Source of the DNA: Chamaesiphon sp.
GTDB lineage: Bacteria > Cyanobacteriota > Cyanobacteriia > Cyanobacteriales > Chamaesiphonaceae
DNA: 10,719 bases
Reading direction: 5' to 3'
NCBI GenBank assembly: GCA_026786125.1
Contig: JAJAYU010000349.1
Location: 1 to 10,719 of the forward strand
Under the pieces are notes generated by a model, which had not been told where the DNA came from, ran no database searches, and saw only the letters and a list, made by a program, of their open reading frames with translations. How positions within the stretch are numbered: position 1 is the first letter of the stretch; each line of letters starts with the position of its first letter. Positions 1-5,779 of the stretch are shown here, in pieces. The position numbers and the translations under genes were made by a program.

Positions 1-122
1 ATCCTGAAGAACTCTCTGAACTAGTGCTCGCAGCCATGATGGATGCCTACGAAAAATCCACCGCCACCATGCGCGAACGGATGGAACTACTCACCAGCGG
101 ACTAAACATTCCTGGATTGTAA
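1..122 (+). CDS. YbaB/EbfC family nucleoid-associated protein, C-terminal 39 residues (partial)
   Basis: The open frame enters from the left edge (first full codon at 3) and stops with TAA at 120-122. The visible tail has the form [16 protein letters not shown]...[21 protein letters not shown]. The 'aamkDAyeKs...m.eeM..lt.Gl.iPGl' pattern is the characteristic C-terminal helix and end of YbaB/EbfC proteins, small dimeric DNA-binding proteins that coat the nucleoid and in many bacteria lie near dnaX or recR. Only the end is present, so nothing can be said about the N-terminal half or the promoter. A 15-bp inverted repeat follows 32 bases after the stop and may terminate it. The family call is based on pattern recognition of a short segment, so some doubt remains. 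Confidence 0.8.
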   Translation, partial: PEELSELVLAAMMDAYEKSTATMRERMELLTSGLNIPGL

Positions 123-154
123 TTTGATCGACTAGGGATTCTCTGTCAGAGCAT

Positions 155-199
155 AATATGGGTATTGCTGTACTAGATATATTTAGCAATACCCATATT
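155..199 (+). terminator. Perfect 15-bp inverted repeat, probable terminator of the YbaB-like gene
   Basis: Arm 155-169 (AATATGGGTATTGCT) is the exact reverse complement of 185-199, with a 15-base loop. It lies 32 bases after the upstream stop and 44 bases before the channel start. There is no clean T-tract after it (TGCTTCT), so it may be a weak intrinsic terminator or an mRNA 3'-end stabiliser rather than a classical terminator. Confidence 0.5.
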
Positions 200-222
200 T
201 GCTTCTAGACTAGATTCCACAC

Positions 223-243
223 TATCCACCATCCACCAATTGA
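223..243 (+). repeat. Short heptamer repeat before the channel start (TATCCAC, CATCCAC, CAATTGA)
   Basis: Two near-identical 7-base units (223-229 and 230-236) are followed by a divergent third (237-243) that directly touches the ATG at 244. The same CATCCAC unit is tandem on the minus strand at 7047-7060. This resembles the short tandemly repeated repetitive (STRR) heptamers known from cyanobacteria. It leaves no room for a Shine-Dalgarno sequence in front of the channel gene. Confidence 0.4.
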
Positions 244-1290
244 ATGGATTCCGTCGAACAGAAATATCGTCGAATCAGAAATGACTTGCAACGGGGTGGT
301 TTTGCCCTCGGATTAGTATTCCTGACTGGGACGCTATGGTATCGGCTTGTAGAGGGATGGCACTGGTTAGATGCGGTATATATGACCGTTATTACTCTCA
401 CCACTGTCGGATATGGTGAGACCCAACCGTTGGGAGATCAGGGGCATATTTTCACCATTGCCTTGATTTTAGCTGGGGTGATTACGATCGGTTATATCGT
501 CAATCGATTTACCGAAGCGTTGATTGAAGGCTATTTTATCGAAGGCAGAAGACTTAAGCAACAACGAAAACTTGTGGAATCTTTATCATCACACTTTATC
601 ATCTGTGGATTTGGGCGGATTGGGCGACAGATTGCCACTGAATTCGCAGCAGAGGGAACAGAATTTGTGATTGCCGATGCTAGTCTTGAGCAGGTGAGAA
701 TAGCACAGGCAGAAGGATATAGCGCAATTCAAGCTGATGCGACTCTCGATGAGACACTGCTAAAAATGGGTGTAGAAAAAGCTGTTTGTCTAGTAGCAGC
801 ATTGCCTTCTGATGCTGAAAATCTCTATATTATCCTCTCTGCTAAAACCCTCAATCCTAAAATTCGGGCAATTGCCAGAGCGAGTAATGAAGAAGCTGTG
901 CTGAAGCTCCAACGGGCTGGAGCTGACAAAGTTATATCACCCTACATCACTGGCGCAAAACGGATGGCTGCGGCGGCTCTACGCCCCCAGGTGATGGATT
1001 TTATGGATGGGATTGTTGCTAGCGATCGATCTTTCTATATGGAGGAGTTTTTGATCGATGCTCAAACTTGTCCAGTGGCTGGTTTGTCATTACGAGAAGC
1101 ACGGTTGCGTTCTCAATCTGGTTCGTTGGTATTGGCAGTCAGAAGGCAAGATGGTAATCTGATCGTCGGCCCAACTGGAGAGACGATTATCATGGCTCAA
1201 GATATGTTGATTTGTATGGGTACCGCAGATCAATTACGAGTACTAAATCAGATTTTAGATCCGCTTACTCATGGAGCTACTCAACGGTAG
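244..1290 (+). CDS. Two-TM potassium channel with cytosolic RCK (TrkA-N/TrkA-C) module
   Basis: This 348-residue protein has the MthK-like architecture. TM1 is at about 18-37. A pore helix leads into the selectivity filter TTVGYGE at 53-59, the K+ channel signature. TM2 is at about 68-93. A charged linker (100-112) leads to a Rossmann fold beginning FIICGFGRIGRQIA at 118-131, with an acidic residue (D145) at the end of the second strand and the ADAT segment at 164-167. The last part (about 260-340) fits a TrkA-C ligand-binding domain. Such proteins form tetrameric K+ channels in the inner membrane, gated by nucleotides or ions bound to the RCK ring; the ligand here cannot be read from sequence. 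The ATG is preceded directly by an in-frame TGA (241-243), so no longer N-terminus is possible. No Shine-Dalgarno is visible. It ends 9 bases from the convergent JAMM gene. Family call is firm; ion selectivity is inferred from the filter. Confidence 0.93.
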   Translation: MDSVEQKYRRIRNDLQRGGFALGLVFLTGTLWYRLVEGWHWLDAVYMTVITLTTVGYGETQPLGDQGHIFTIALILAGVITIGYIVNRFTEALIEGYFIEGRRLKQQRKLVESLSSHFIICGFGRIGRQIATEFAAEGTEFVIADASLEQVRIAQAEGYSAIQADATLDETLLKMGVEKAVCLVAALPSDAENLYIILSAKTLNPKIRAIARASNEEAVLKLQRAGADKVISPYITGAKRMAAAALRPQVMDFMDGIVASDRSFYMEEFLIDAQTCPVAGLSLREARLRSQSGSLVLAVRRQDGNLIVGPTGETIIMAQDMLICMGTADQLRVLNQILDPLTHGATQR

Positions 1291-1299
1291 AAGTTGGAG

Positions 1300-1752
1300 T
1301 TATTGATAGATTGTTATCTGAATTTGTTCTAGCTGAAATATACCGTCGCTATCTAATACCCAGCTTTTAATTTCACTAACTTTACCATTAATTACTGAAA
1401 TAATCGGATAGGAATAAGTTTCCCATGCTTGGGATCGATCGCAAGTCGAAGGAATTGCCGGATAATCAGGATGGGAATGGAAAAAGCCAATAATGTCGAG
1501 CTGGAGATCTCGCGCTCGTTTCTGTGCGGTGAAAATATCAGATGGATTGATCGTATATCGACTATTCTTATTTCGATCTACTTCGTCTGATACAGTTCTT
1601 TGCCAATCATTAATTGTCGGGATGACTTCGCTCACAGTTTTAGATATACCAGCTATTATACCTAATAAAATACCACAGCATTCTTCGGGATAAATACTCT
1701 CGGCATGGTTGTAAATTATGTTCAGTCGTTCGGCACTAATTACTATTGTCAT
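1300..1752 (-). CDS. JAMM/MPN-type zinc metallopeptidase, M67 family
   Basis: The 150-residue protein carries a complete JAMM metal site: the catalytic Glu in PEECCG (E24), then HSHP at 92-95, S102 and D105, which match H-x-H-x7-S-x2-D exactly. Nothing essential is missing, so it should be an active zinc isopeptidase-type enzyme. Bacterial M67 proteins of this size remove C-terminal extensions from ubiquitin-like sulfur carriers (ThiS/MoaD type) or cleave isopeptide-like bonds; no carrier, ThiF/MoeB or cysteine synthase gene is visible nearby. It starts at ATG 1752, 19 bases after the PilW-like pilin stop, with an A-rich gap and no promoter that I can see, so it is probably the last gene of the pilin operon. 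It converges with the channel gene. No signal peptide is present, so a cytosolic location is expected. The substrate is unknown. Confidence 0.9.
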   Translation of the reverse strand: MTIVISAERLNIIYNHAESIYPEECCGILLGIIAGISKTVSEVIPTINDWQRTVSDEVDRNKNSRYTINPSDIFTAQKRARDLQLDIIGFFHSHPDYPAIPSTCDRSQAWETYSYPIISVINGKVSEIKSWVLDSDGIFQLEQIQITIYQ

Positions 1753-1771
1753 ATTTAAGAAATAAGAAAAA

Positions 1772-2509
1772 TTAATTACTGCGCGTTACGACTAAAGCAT
1801 TAATCATTGTACTTTTGGCAGATGATTTAGTCTGCTGGTAAATCCAAAATTTAACTGATTTCTGATCTGGTGCAATACAGGCATAAAATCCCAATCGATC
1901 GGCAATGGTAGGTACAGCAACACTATAATTAGCCTCACAAGCAGTATTCGCTTGAGCCGCAACTTGATCGCTGATTTGATCGACTAAAACCTCATTAAAA
2001 TATTCAATAGTCGAAGTTGCTGAGATTCCAGAGATATCTTGATTATTACCGTCACTATAATTCCCATTCTGCAATAGTGTCGGCCCCCAGCGATAAATTA
2101 CTCTAGGTCCCAACCATACACTAGCATTAGGCGGATCTGCTAAATAGTAAACAATTAGGTCTTTTAATTTACTATTTAGAGCTGGCTTCAGGACTAAAAT
2201 TGGCTTAATCCCGCTACTACCCGATGCTGGATTAAATCCTTTGATTCCGGTAGCTCCAGTAAATGGAGTAGGAATAGTTTTAGTTATTTGTTGAGACATC
2301 TTAATCTCATCAGTCATAAAAGCTACTGCACGTTCTAAGTCTAGTCGCTCTGTAGTCTCGTTTTGACTGCGTTGATTCGCATTCATCAGCGCGTACAAGC
2401 CACTACCAGTGAGAGAAATTACTATCCCTGTAATTGCAAGAGCAAGTAGTAACTCAATTAGAGTAAATCCTACTTCAAGTTTGTTTATTTTGCTAATTTC
2501 AGATCTCAT
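1772..2509 (-). CDS. PilW/HpsC-like minor pilin (prepilin)
   Basis: This 245-residue prepilin has a 14-residue leader ending in Gly (G14), then FTLIELLLALAITGIVISL, with Glu at mature position 5 (E19) and a hydrophobic helix to about residue 37. It should be cut and N-methylated by PilD and then join a type IV pilus or pseudopilus. The globular part contains a WLGPRVIYRWGP stretch that I associate with cyanobacterial HpsC/PilW-like pseudopilins, and two Cys near the C-terminus in the ANTACEAN and GFYACIAP contexts that could form a disulfide. I place the start at ATG 2509; a TTG just before it (2510-2512) adds one residue only. It starts 3 bases after the PilX-like stop, so translational coupling is likely. 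The prepilin call is certain; the HpsC assignment is a recollection of family pattern. Confidence 0.88.
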   Translation of the reverse strand: MRSEISKINKLEVGFTLIELLLALAITGIVISLTGSGLYALMNANQRSQNETTERLDLERAVAFMTDEIKMSQQITKTIPTPFTGATGIKGFNPASGSSGIKPILVLKPALNSKLKDLIVYYLADPPNASVWLGPRVIYRWGPTLLQNGNYSDGNNQDISGISATSTIEYFNEVLVDQISDQVAAQANTACEANYSVAVPTIADRLGFYACIAPDQKSVKFWIYQQTKSSAKSTMINALVVTRSN

Positions 2510-2512
2510 CAA

Positions 2513-3841
2513 TTAATTACCTACTCTTTTCCAAGAACTAACTGGACTAATTTGGGCTGGTTGTTCTAATTTAGATATCCCAAAATCTGACCAATCACCC
2601 GATTGAATAATAGGAATTTCATTTAGATTAGTAGCGGAGTTCCAACTATTTACCCACAATCCACCAGTAATGTTTTTATTTAGGTTGGGAGTACTAGAAC
2701 TGATACTCTTAGCATCAGCAAATGGTGCATGAATGAATGCAGTAATTGAGGCATTATCTTGGATGCTAAACTTCAGTGTTTGAGCACTACCATAGATGCG
2801 TAGATTAGGATGAACAGGATTAACATTACGCGTTTGACTGCCTGCTAAATCGATATTACCTTTCAGATAGAGATTTACTTTTTGAGTAGCATTCACATTG
2901 ATTGTAACCAGATCGAGATCTGTTAATTTAATTGAGTGTCCAGAAGTAGGATCATCTACGTCTACCAGATAATGATACTCACCCTTTGGATCGGGAATAT
3001 CGATCGATCTCAATCGCGGTAATTGGATCGAAGCAGTAATGGCTGGTAATGAAATTGCGCTAGGGGGAGCAACTTTAGGAGCTGGGACTGGTGTAAATGG
3101 ATCGGCGATAATCTGCCCACTAGGTATTCCACTAATGAGTGATATATTACTAAAATCTATACCGACAATTCCATCTGGATCTATGTTTGGTAATTGGGGA
3201 CAAGCTACTGCTTGGATTTGTCCAGTAATTTTTTGACTTGGATTCAGATTAAATGTATTTGCCCACAACGCTGGTGGGGCTATTTTTGCAGATTCGTTGC
3301 CGATTGGGATTTCAACTGTTAGAGTGCTTTTCGCACTATTTTGAGTAGTATTATAAGCATCAATTTCTCCAGCAACAGTTAGTTTGCCAATTCCATCTCG
3401 ATACTGGTAATCAACGATCTTATACCTACCTTTATTTTGATCGCTATGATCTAGATTAATCCAATTACTATTTTTAAATAGCTCAGTTTGTTGCTTAGCT
3501 GTAACTAGATTTATTAATGGACAAGTTCCCTGATATGGTGATAAATTATCAAGTGTATTCGACCATTTATCTAAGTTCTTGGTTGCTAATATTTTATGTT
3601 GATCGAGAAATGATTGAACCCGAATAATTCCTGCTTCGGAGGTACTTAAAGCTCGACTAGTTTCTCGTTGCGAATTTGTGATGACTTGATCGCTCTGAGC
3701 ACGTCCAATCATACTAGCAGCAACAATTATCATCACTAAGCCCATGCCGATCGCTACAGGTAAAGCAAAGCCAGCTTGATTAATATTTATAGTGTATAAG
3801 CTGTTCTTTTTCTTTAAAACTGTCAAGCAATATCTAATCAT
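2513..3841 (-). CDS. PilX-like minor pilin with large C-terminal beta domain
   Basis: This 442-residue protein starts at ATG 3841 (a TTG at 3850 would add three residues and lies inside a repeat). A basic N-terminus leads to AGFALPVAIGMGLVMIIVAA (23-42), a prepilin-like cleavage context and helix. Mature position 5 is Val instead of the usual Glu, as in tip pseudopilins of the PilX/GspK kind. A helical stretch with RETSRALSTSEAGI (59-72) resembles the PilX family. The C-terminal half is beta-rich and low in charge. Its segment LRIYGSAQTLKFSIQDNASI followed by TAFIHAPFADAKSI looks like the beta-helix 'apparent cell-surface' domain often fused to PilX in cyanobacteria and Gram-positive pilins. 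A Pro-rich linker (about 247-262) joins the halves. Its position between FimT-like and PilW-like genes supports a PilX role. It is far longer than Pseudomonas PilX (under 200 residues). It has no Shine-Dalgarno; a heptamer array occupies that place. Confidence 0.8.
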   Translation of the reverse strand: MIRYCLTVLKKKNSLYTININQAGFALPVAIGMGLVMIIVAASMIGRAQSDQVITNSQRETSRALSTSEAGIIRVQSFLDQHKILATKNLDKWSNTLDNLSPYQGTCPLINLVTAKQQTELFKNSNWINLDHSDQNKGRYKIVDYQYRDGIGKLTVAGEIDAYNTTQNSAKSTLTVEIPIGNESAKIAPPALWANTFNLNPSQKITGQIQAVACPQLPNIDPDGIVGIDFSNISLISGIPSGQIIADPFTPVPAPKVAPPSAISLPAITASIQLPRLRSIDIPDPKGEYHYLVDVDDPTSGHSIKLTDLDLVTINVNATQKVNLYLKGNIDLAGSQTRNVNPVHPNLRIYGSAQTLKFSIQDNASITAFIHAPFADAKSISSSTPNLNKNITGGLWVNSWNSATNLNEIPIIQSGDWSDFGISKLEQPAQISPVSSWKRVGN

Positions 3842-3845
3842 AACT

Positions 3846-3887
3846 ATCAATCATCAATTATTAATTATCAATTACTAACTACTAACT
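3846..3887. repeat. Six tandem degenerate heptamers (STRR-like) between two pilin genes
   Basis: Reading the plus strand, the units are ATCAATC, ATCAATT, ATTAATT, ATCAATT, ACTAACT, ACTAACT, in perfect 7-base register. The array fills nearly the whole 40-base gap, includes the TAG stop of the FimT-like gene (3882-3884) and ends 4 bases before the PilX-like ATG. It resembles cyanobacterial heptanucleotide STRR sequences. It replaces the ribosome-binding region of the PilX-like gene with an A/T-rich stretch. Confidence 0.6.
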
Positions 3888-4376
3888 AAATTTACGACAA
3901 CTACCAGTACTAGTACTTGTATCGTAACTACCCATCCGAATAATTCCTAATGGAGCAGAAACTGTGAAACAACGAGCATTTTGATCGCTACCCTTAATTT
4001 TTAAGATCACAGATTTATTCGTAGTCGTATTGCCCCGAATTCCGTATTGAATCGTGCCAGATGCCCCTGTATAGTCGAGATTGATCGGATCTGGTAAATT
4101 GACATCACCAGAAAGTAAACACCCTTGTTGTCCCAAGACTTTATTCAAACTTTTATCGAGGGTGAGCGTACAACTTTGATTGCGACGGATAGCTTCTTGC
4201 TGAGATTGTTGGAGACTAGCTACCACCATTTCTGTTGCTTGATTTAACTTGGCACGATTTTGGGCAGCGATGAAACTCGGAATAGCAATTGCGCTCAAAA
4301 TACCGATAATTGTGACAACAACTAGCGATTCAATTAGTGTAAAACCCAGATGCTTACTGACAGTAGAGCGCAGCAT
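3882..4376 (-). CDS. GspH/FimT-type minor pilin (prepilin)
   Basis: A 164-residue prepilin with a short 11-residue leader (G11), then FTLIESLVVVTIIGILSAIA and Glu at mature position 5 (E16). The helix continues into AIPSFIAAQNRAKLNQATEMVVASLQQ, the pattern typical of GspH/FimT proteins, and the mature part is beta-rich. Four Cys (69, 86, 136, 160) could make two disulfides outside the membrane. FimT-type pilins sit in the minor-pilin tip complex and in some bacteria bind DNA during natural transformation; I see no clear DNA-binding motif here. The start is well fixed: the codons of the upstream PilV-like gene contain GGAGGTG (4384-4390) seven bases before ATG 4376, and the two genes overlap by 23 bases, so expression is coupled. 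FimT-like versus HpsD-like naming is open. Confidence 0.9.
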   Translation of the reverse strand: MLRSTVSKHLGFTLIESLVVVTIIGILSAIAIPSFIAAQNRAKLNQATEMVVASLQQSQQEAIRRNQSCTLTLDKSLNKVLGQQGCLLSGDVNLPDPINLDYTGASGTIQYGIRGNTTTNKSVILKIKGSDQNARCFTVSAPLGIIRMGSYDTSTSTGSCRKFS

Positions 4377-4917
4377 CAGGCATCACCTCCGTGTAGAAGT
4401 GGAGAATTGGCTGCTGCAAGTTGCTCCCATTACTGGGAGTGACTGTATATTGGATGCCCAGAATCTTGGCTTCAGTATTTTCTGGGGTAGCTGGAATACT
4501 CACAGTACGAGCAATTTGAAAAGTTTTGCCCATTTGACTGATTTCGACAAGGGGAATCAGGCTGTAATCACTAGCTCCTGTTACATTTCCCTTCGCCAGA
4601 TTATCCCTAATTAAGTCGGCGAATCCAGCATCAATACTAGCTGGATGACATCGAGACTGATGAGGATTGAGCGGAAGTTGACTGATGGCTATTTGCGATC
4701 GAATTTGCTCCAAATCTACTTGTACCCAGCGATTTGCTTCAGCGATCTGCAAAGCTTTCGACTTGAGCAACATCGCTACCACTAGCCCCTGCATTGCTAC
4801 GGCAACAAAGGTGGTAACGAGTAAAATTGCAACCAATACCTCCGAGAGGGTAAACCCTGCTGCTTGAGGCTGTGAGCGGTTAATTAGCCACTCTTTAACT
4901 TGATGATGGAGAAACAT
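4354..4917 (-). CDS. PilV/HpsB-like minor pilin (prepilin)
   Basis: A 187-residue prepilin. I place the start at ATG 4917; a TTG at 4947 would add ten residues but overlaps a GC-rich structured stretch and has no Shine-Dalgarno. The leader ends at Gly (residue 21 from this start), followed by FTLSEVLVAILLVTTFVAVA with Glu at mature position 5. The following EANRWVQVDLEQIRSQ helix resembles cyanobacterial HpsB/PilV-like pseudopilins, which in Nostoc act in hormogonium polysaccharide secretion and motility. A soluble domain of about 130 residues has two Cys, one mid-chain (QSRCHP) and one at the penultimate position. It is the first gene of the four-pilin set, 71 bases after rpmB, and its 3' end carries the ribosome-binding site of the FimT-like gene. 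The prepilin call is certain, the PilV/HpsB sub-call less so. Confidence 0.87.
   Translation of the reverse strand: MFLHHQVKEWLINRSQPQAAGFTLSEVLVAILLVTTFVAVAMQGLVVAMLLKSKALQIAEANRWVQVDLEQIRSQIAISQLPLNPHQSRCHPASIDAGFADLIRDNLAKGNVTGASDYSLIPLVEISQMGKTFQIARTVSIPATPENTEAKILGIQYTVTPSNGSNLQQPILHFYTEVMPDAALYCQ
4384..4390 (-). promoter_or_regulatory. Strong Shine-Dalgarno (GGAGGTG) for the FimT-like gene
   Basis: The minus strand reads GGAGGTG seven bases before ATG 4376, inside the last codons of the PilV-like gene. It fixes the FimT-like start and implies re-initiation or coupling across the 23-base overlap. It stands out because most other genes here lack such a site. Confidence 0.75.
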
Positions 4918-4924
4918 TTTAAGT

Positions 4925-4982
4925 CGCTGGGGCTGGATCGCATCCAAGAAGCTGACAGCCAGATGCCCCCAGCGGGGGATCT
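4925..4982 (-). promoter_or_regulatory. GC-rich hairpin with overlapping alternative stem between rpmB and pilins
   Basis: Hairpin A (4961-4982) pairs AGAT plus CCCCC (4961-4964, 4966-4970) with GGGGG plus ATCT (4974-4982) around the loop AGC, with one bulged base. The plus-strand segment CGCTGGGG at 4925-4932 is the exact reverse complement of CCCCAGCG at 4967-4974, so a second stem B can form using the core of A, ending 7 bases before ATG 4917. There is no T-tract after A. It could attenuate read-through from rpmB or control pilin translation; this is inference from pairing only. Confidence 0.4.
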
Positions 4983-4988
4983 AGAAAT

Positions 4989-5225
4989 CTAGCACTTGTT
5001 GAGGTTGACACCTGCACTCTTCGCCATTGCTACCAAACCTTTCAGTTGGATAGTTTTGATTGCTTTGGTTGAGATCTTCAAACGGACAAAACGGTTGCCC
5101 TCTTCCCACCACACACGTTTCCACAGCAAGTTAACTTGCTGTAGTTTTTTGTTGCGGTTGTGGGCGTGAGAAACCGCCATTGCATTATTAGCTCTCTTAC
5201 CAGTCAGTTGACATACGCGAGACAT
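4989..5225 (-). CDS. rpmB: 50S ribosomal protein L28
   Basis: The 78-residue product begins [27 protein letters not shown], the typical L28 opening with the G-K-R...N-x-V-S-H-A pattern, followed by the [20 protein letters not shown] core and the TIQLKGL ending region. Length and motifs fit cyanobacterial L28, a small protein of the large ribosomal subunit that binds 23S rRNA near the exit site. The Cys pattern of zinc-binding L28 forms is not present. The ATG at 5225 has a strong Shine-Dalgarno AGGAGGT (5230-5236). A likely promoter lies about 50 bases upstream. It is separated from the next pilin gene by 71 bases with a hairpin, so co-transcription with the pilins is possible but unproven. 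Confidence 0.97.
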   Translation of the reverse strand: MSRVCQLTGKRANNAMAVSHAHNRNKKLQQVNLLWKRVWWEEGNRFVRLKISTKAIKTIQLKGLVAMAKSAGVNLNKC

Positions 5226-5229
5226 AGAA

Positions 5230-5236
5230 ACCTCCT
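5230..5236 (-). promoter_or_regulatory. Shine-Dalgarno (AGGAGGT) of rpmB
   Basis: A perfect AGGAGGT on the minus strand, 4 bases before ATG 5225. It confirms the rpmB start and is one of only two strong sites in the window. Confidence 0.85.
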
Positions 5237-5275
5237 ACTTGATTGCTGTTCATTAAAGTTATGACACAGCCTCCC

Positions 5276-5304
5276 ATTGTAGCTAATTTCGGCTCGTCTA
5301 CGAA
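5276..5304 (-). promoter_or_regulatory. Likely sigma-70 type promoter of rpmB
   Basis: The minus strand has TACAAT (5276-5281), a good -10 box, 17 bases after TTCGTA (5299-5304), a weak -35. Transcription would start near 5269, giving a leader of about 45 bases with the Shine-Dalgarno in it. A consensus TTGACA at 5356-5361 is further upstream but has no good -10 at the right distance. Confidence 0.4.
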
Positions 5305-5421
5305 ACTGAAAATTTACTGATATTTAGCAACTGGCTACGGGTGTAAGTTTGATGGTGTCAATTTTATCTCGGTCTAACTAGATACCACAATCAGCTATTT
5401 GTCTGAAATAAGTTCGGAGTA

Positions 5422-5438
5422 GTGATTCTTGGAATCAC
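5422..5438 (-). terminator. Small hairpin downstream of the ferredoxin-like gene
   Basis: GTGATTC (5422-5428) and GAATCAC (5432-5438) are perfect complements around a 3-base loop. It lies 27 bases after the stop at 5465-5467. No T-tract follows, so it is a weak terminator candidate. The rest of the 5226-5464 gap shows only the rpmB promoter region. Confidence 0.3.
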
Positions 5439-5464
5439 CGTCCCTTCAGCAATTGTGCGCTAGC

Positions 5465-5707
5465 TTACCAGATCGGATCGTCATAACGACGTACGATCAG
5501 GATTGGTTCATCGATCGGGATACTCGCCAGACAAGCCCGAACAGGGTGTTCCTGCCCTTCAATTTCCACCTCACAGGCAAAACAAGAACCCATCAAACAA
5601 CCAGTGGGAATCGTTACCCCCGCTCGATCAGCAACATTGAGCAATGATTCACCAGCCTCGGCAGTTACAGTGACTTTATCAGGTAAAAAATGAACAGTTA
5701 CAGACAT
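5465..5707 (-). CDS. Short [2Fe-2S] ferredoxin-like protein
   Basis: An 80-residue protein with a ferredoxin-type beta-grasp start (VTVHFLPDKVTVTAEAGESLL) and four Cys in the order C37-x4-C42-x2-C45-x13-C59, in GCLMGSCFACEVEIEG and VRACLASI contexts. This is the plant-type [2Fe-2S] ligand set, but the last spacing is 13 rather than the usual 29 of photosynthetic ferredoxins, and the chain is about 17 residues shorter. I recall similar 80-residue forms in other cyanobacteria (Synechocystis Ssl3044 type), so it is probably a genuine subfamily and not a deletion. It should carry one electron in the cytosol; the partner is unknown. It is flanked by hairpins on both sides and so is probably transcribed alone. 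No Shine-Dalgarno is visible before ATG 5707. Confidence 0.88.
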   Translation of the reverse strand: MSVTVHFLPDKVTVTAEAGESLLNVADRAGVTIPTGCLMGSCFACEVEIEGQEHPVRACLASIPIDEPILIVRRYDDPIW

Positions 5708-5732
5708 ACACTAAATTATTTCTAAGTAAATT

Positions 5733-5765
5733 AGATAGCCAACTTCTCAGAGAAGTTGGCTATCT
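5733..5765 (-). terminator. Perfect 16-bp inverted repeat, probable terminator after the methyltransferase gene
   Basis: Arms 5733-5748 (AGATAGCCAACTTCTC) and 5750-5765 are exact reverse complements around one base, giving a long stem. It starts 14 bases after the methyltransferase stop on the minus strand and 26 bases before the ferredoxin-like start, followed by the A/T-rich AATTTACTT. The structure fits an intrinsic-type terminator without a strong T-tract. It could also act in the other direction. Confidence 0.6.
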
Positions 5766-5779
5766 GGGATAATTAATTA

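Noticed and set aside
1291..1299. Bidirectional terminator between the channel and JAMM genes
   Set aside because: The gap is only 9 bases and I found no convincing inverted repeat at the junction.
3846..3887. CRISPR-like array
   Set aside because: The units are 7 bases with no spacers, so this is a short tandem repeat.
4249..4614. Plus-strand 121-codon open frame across two pilin genes
   Set aside because: It runs antisense to two genes with clear prepilin motifs and shows no domain of its own, so it is a shadow frame.
4918..4947. TTG start ten residues upstream for the PilV-like gene
   Set aside because: There is no ribosome-binding site, it overlaps the GC-rich alternative stem, and ATG 4917 already gives a full prepilin leader.
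5356..5361. Consensus TTGACA -35 box upstream of rpmB
   Set aside because: No -10 box of good quality lies 16-18 bases downstream (only TAGCCA), so the TACAAT at 5276-5281 is the better choice.
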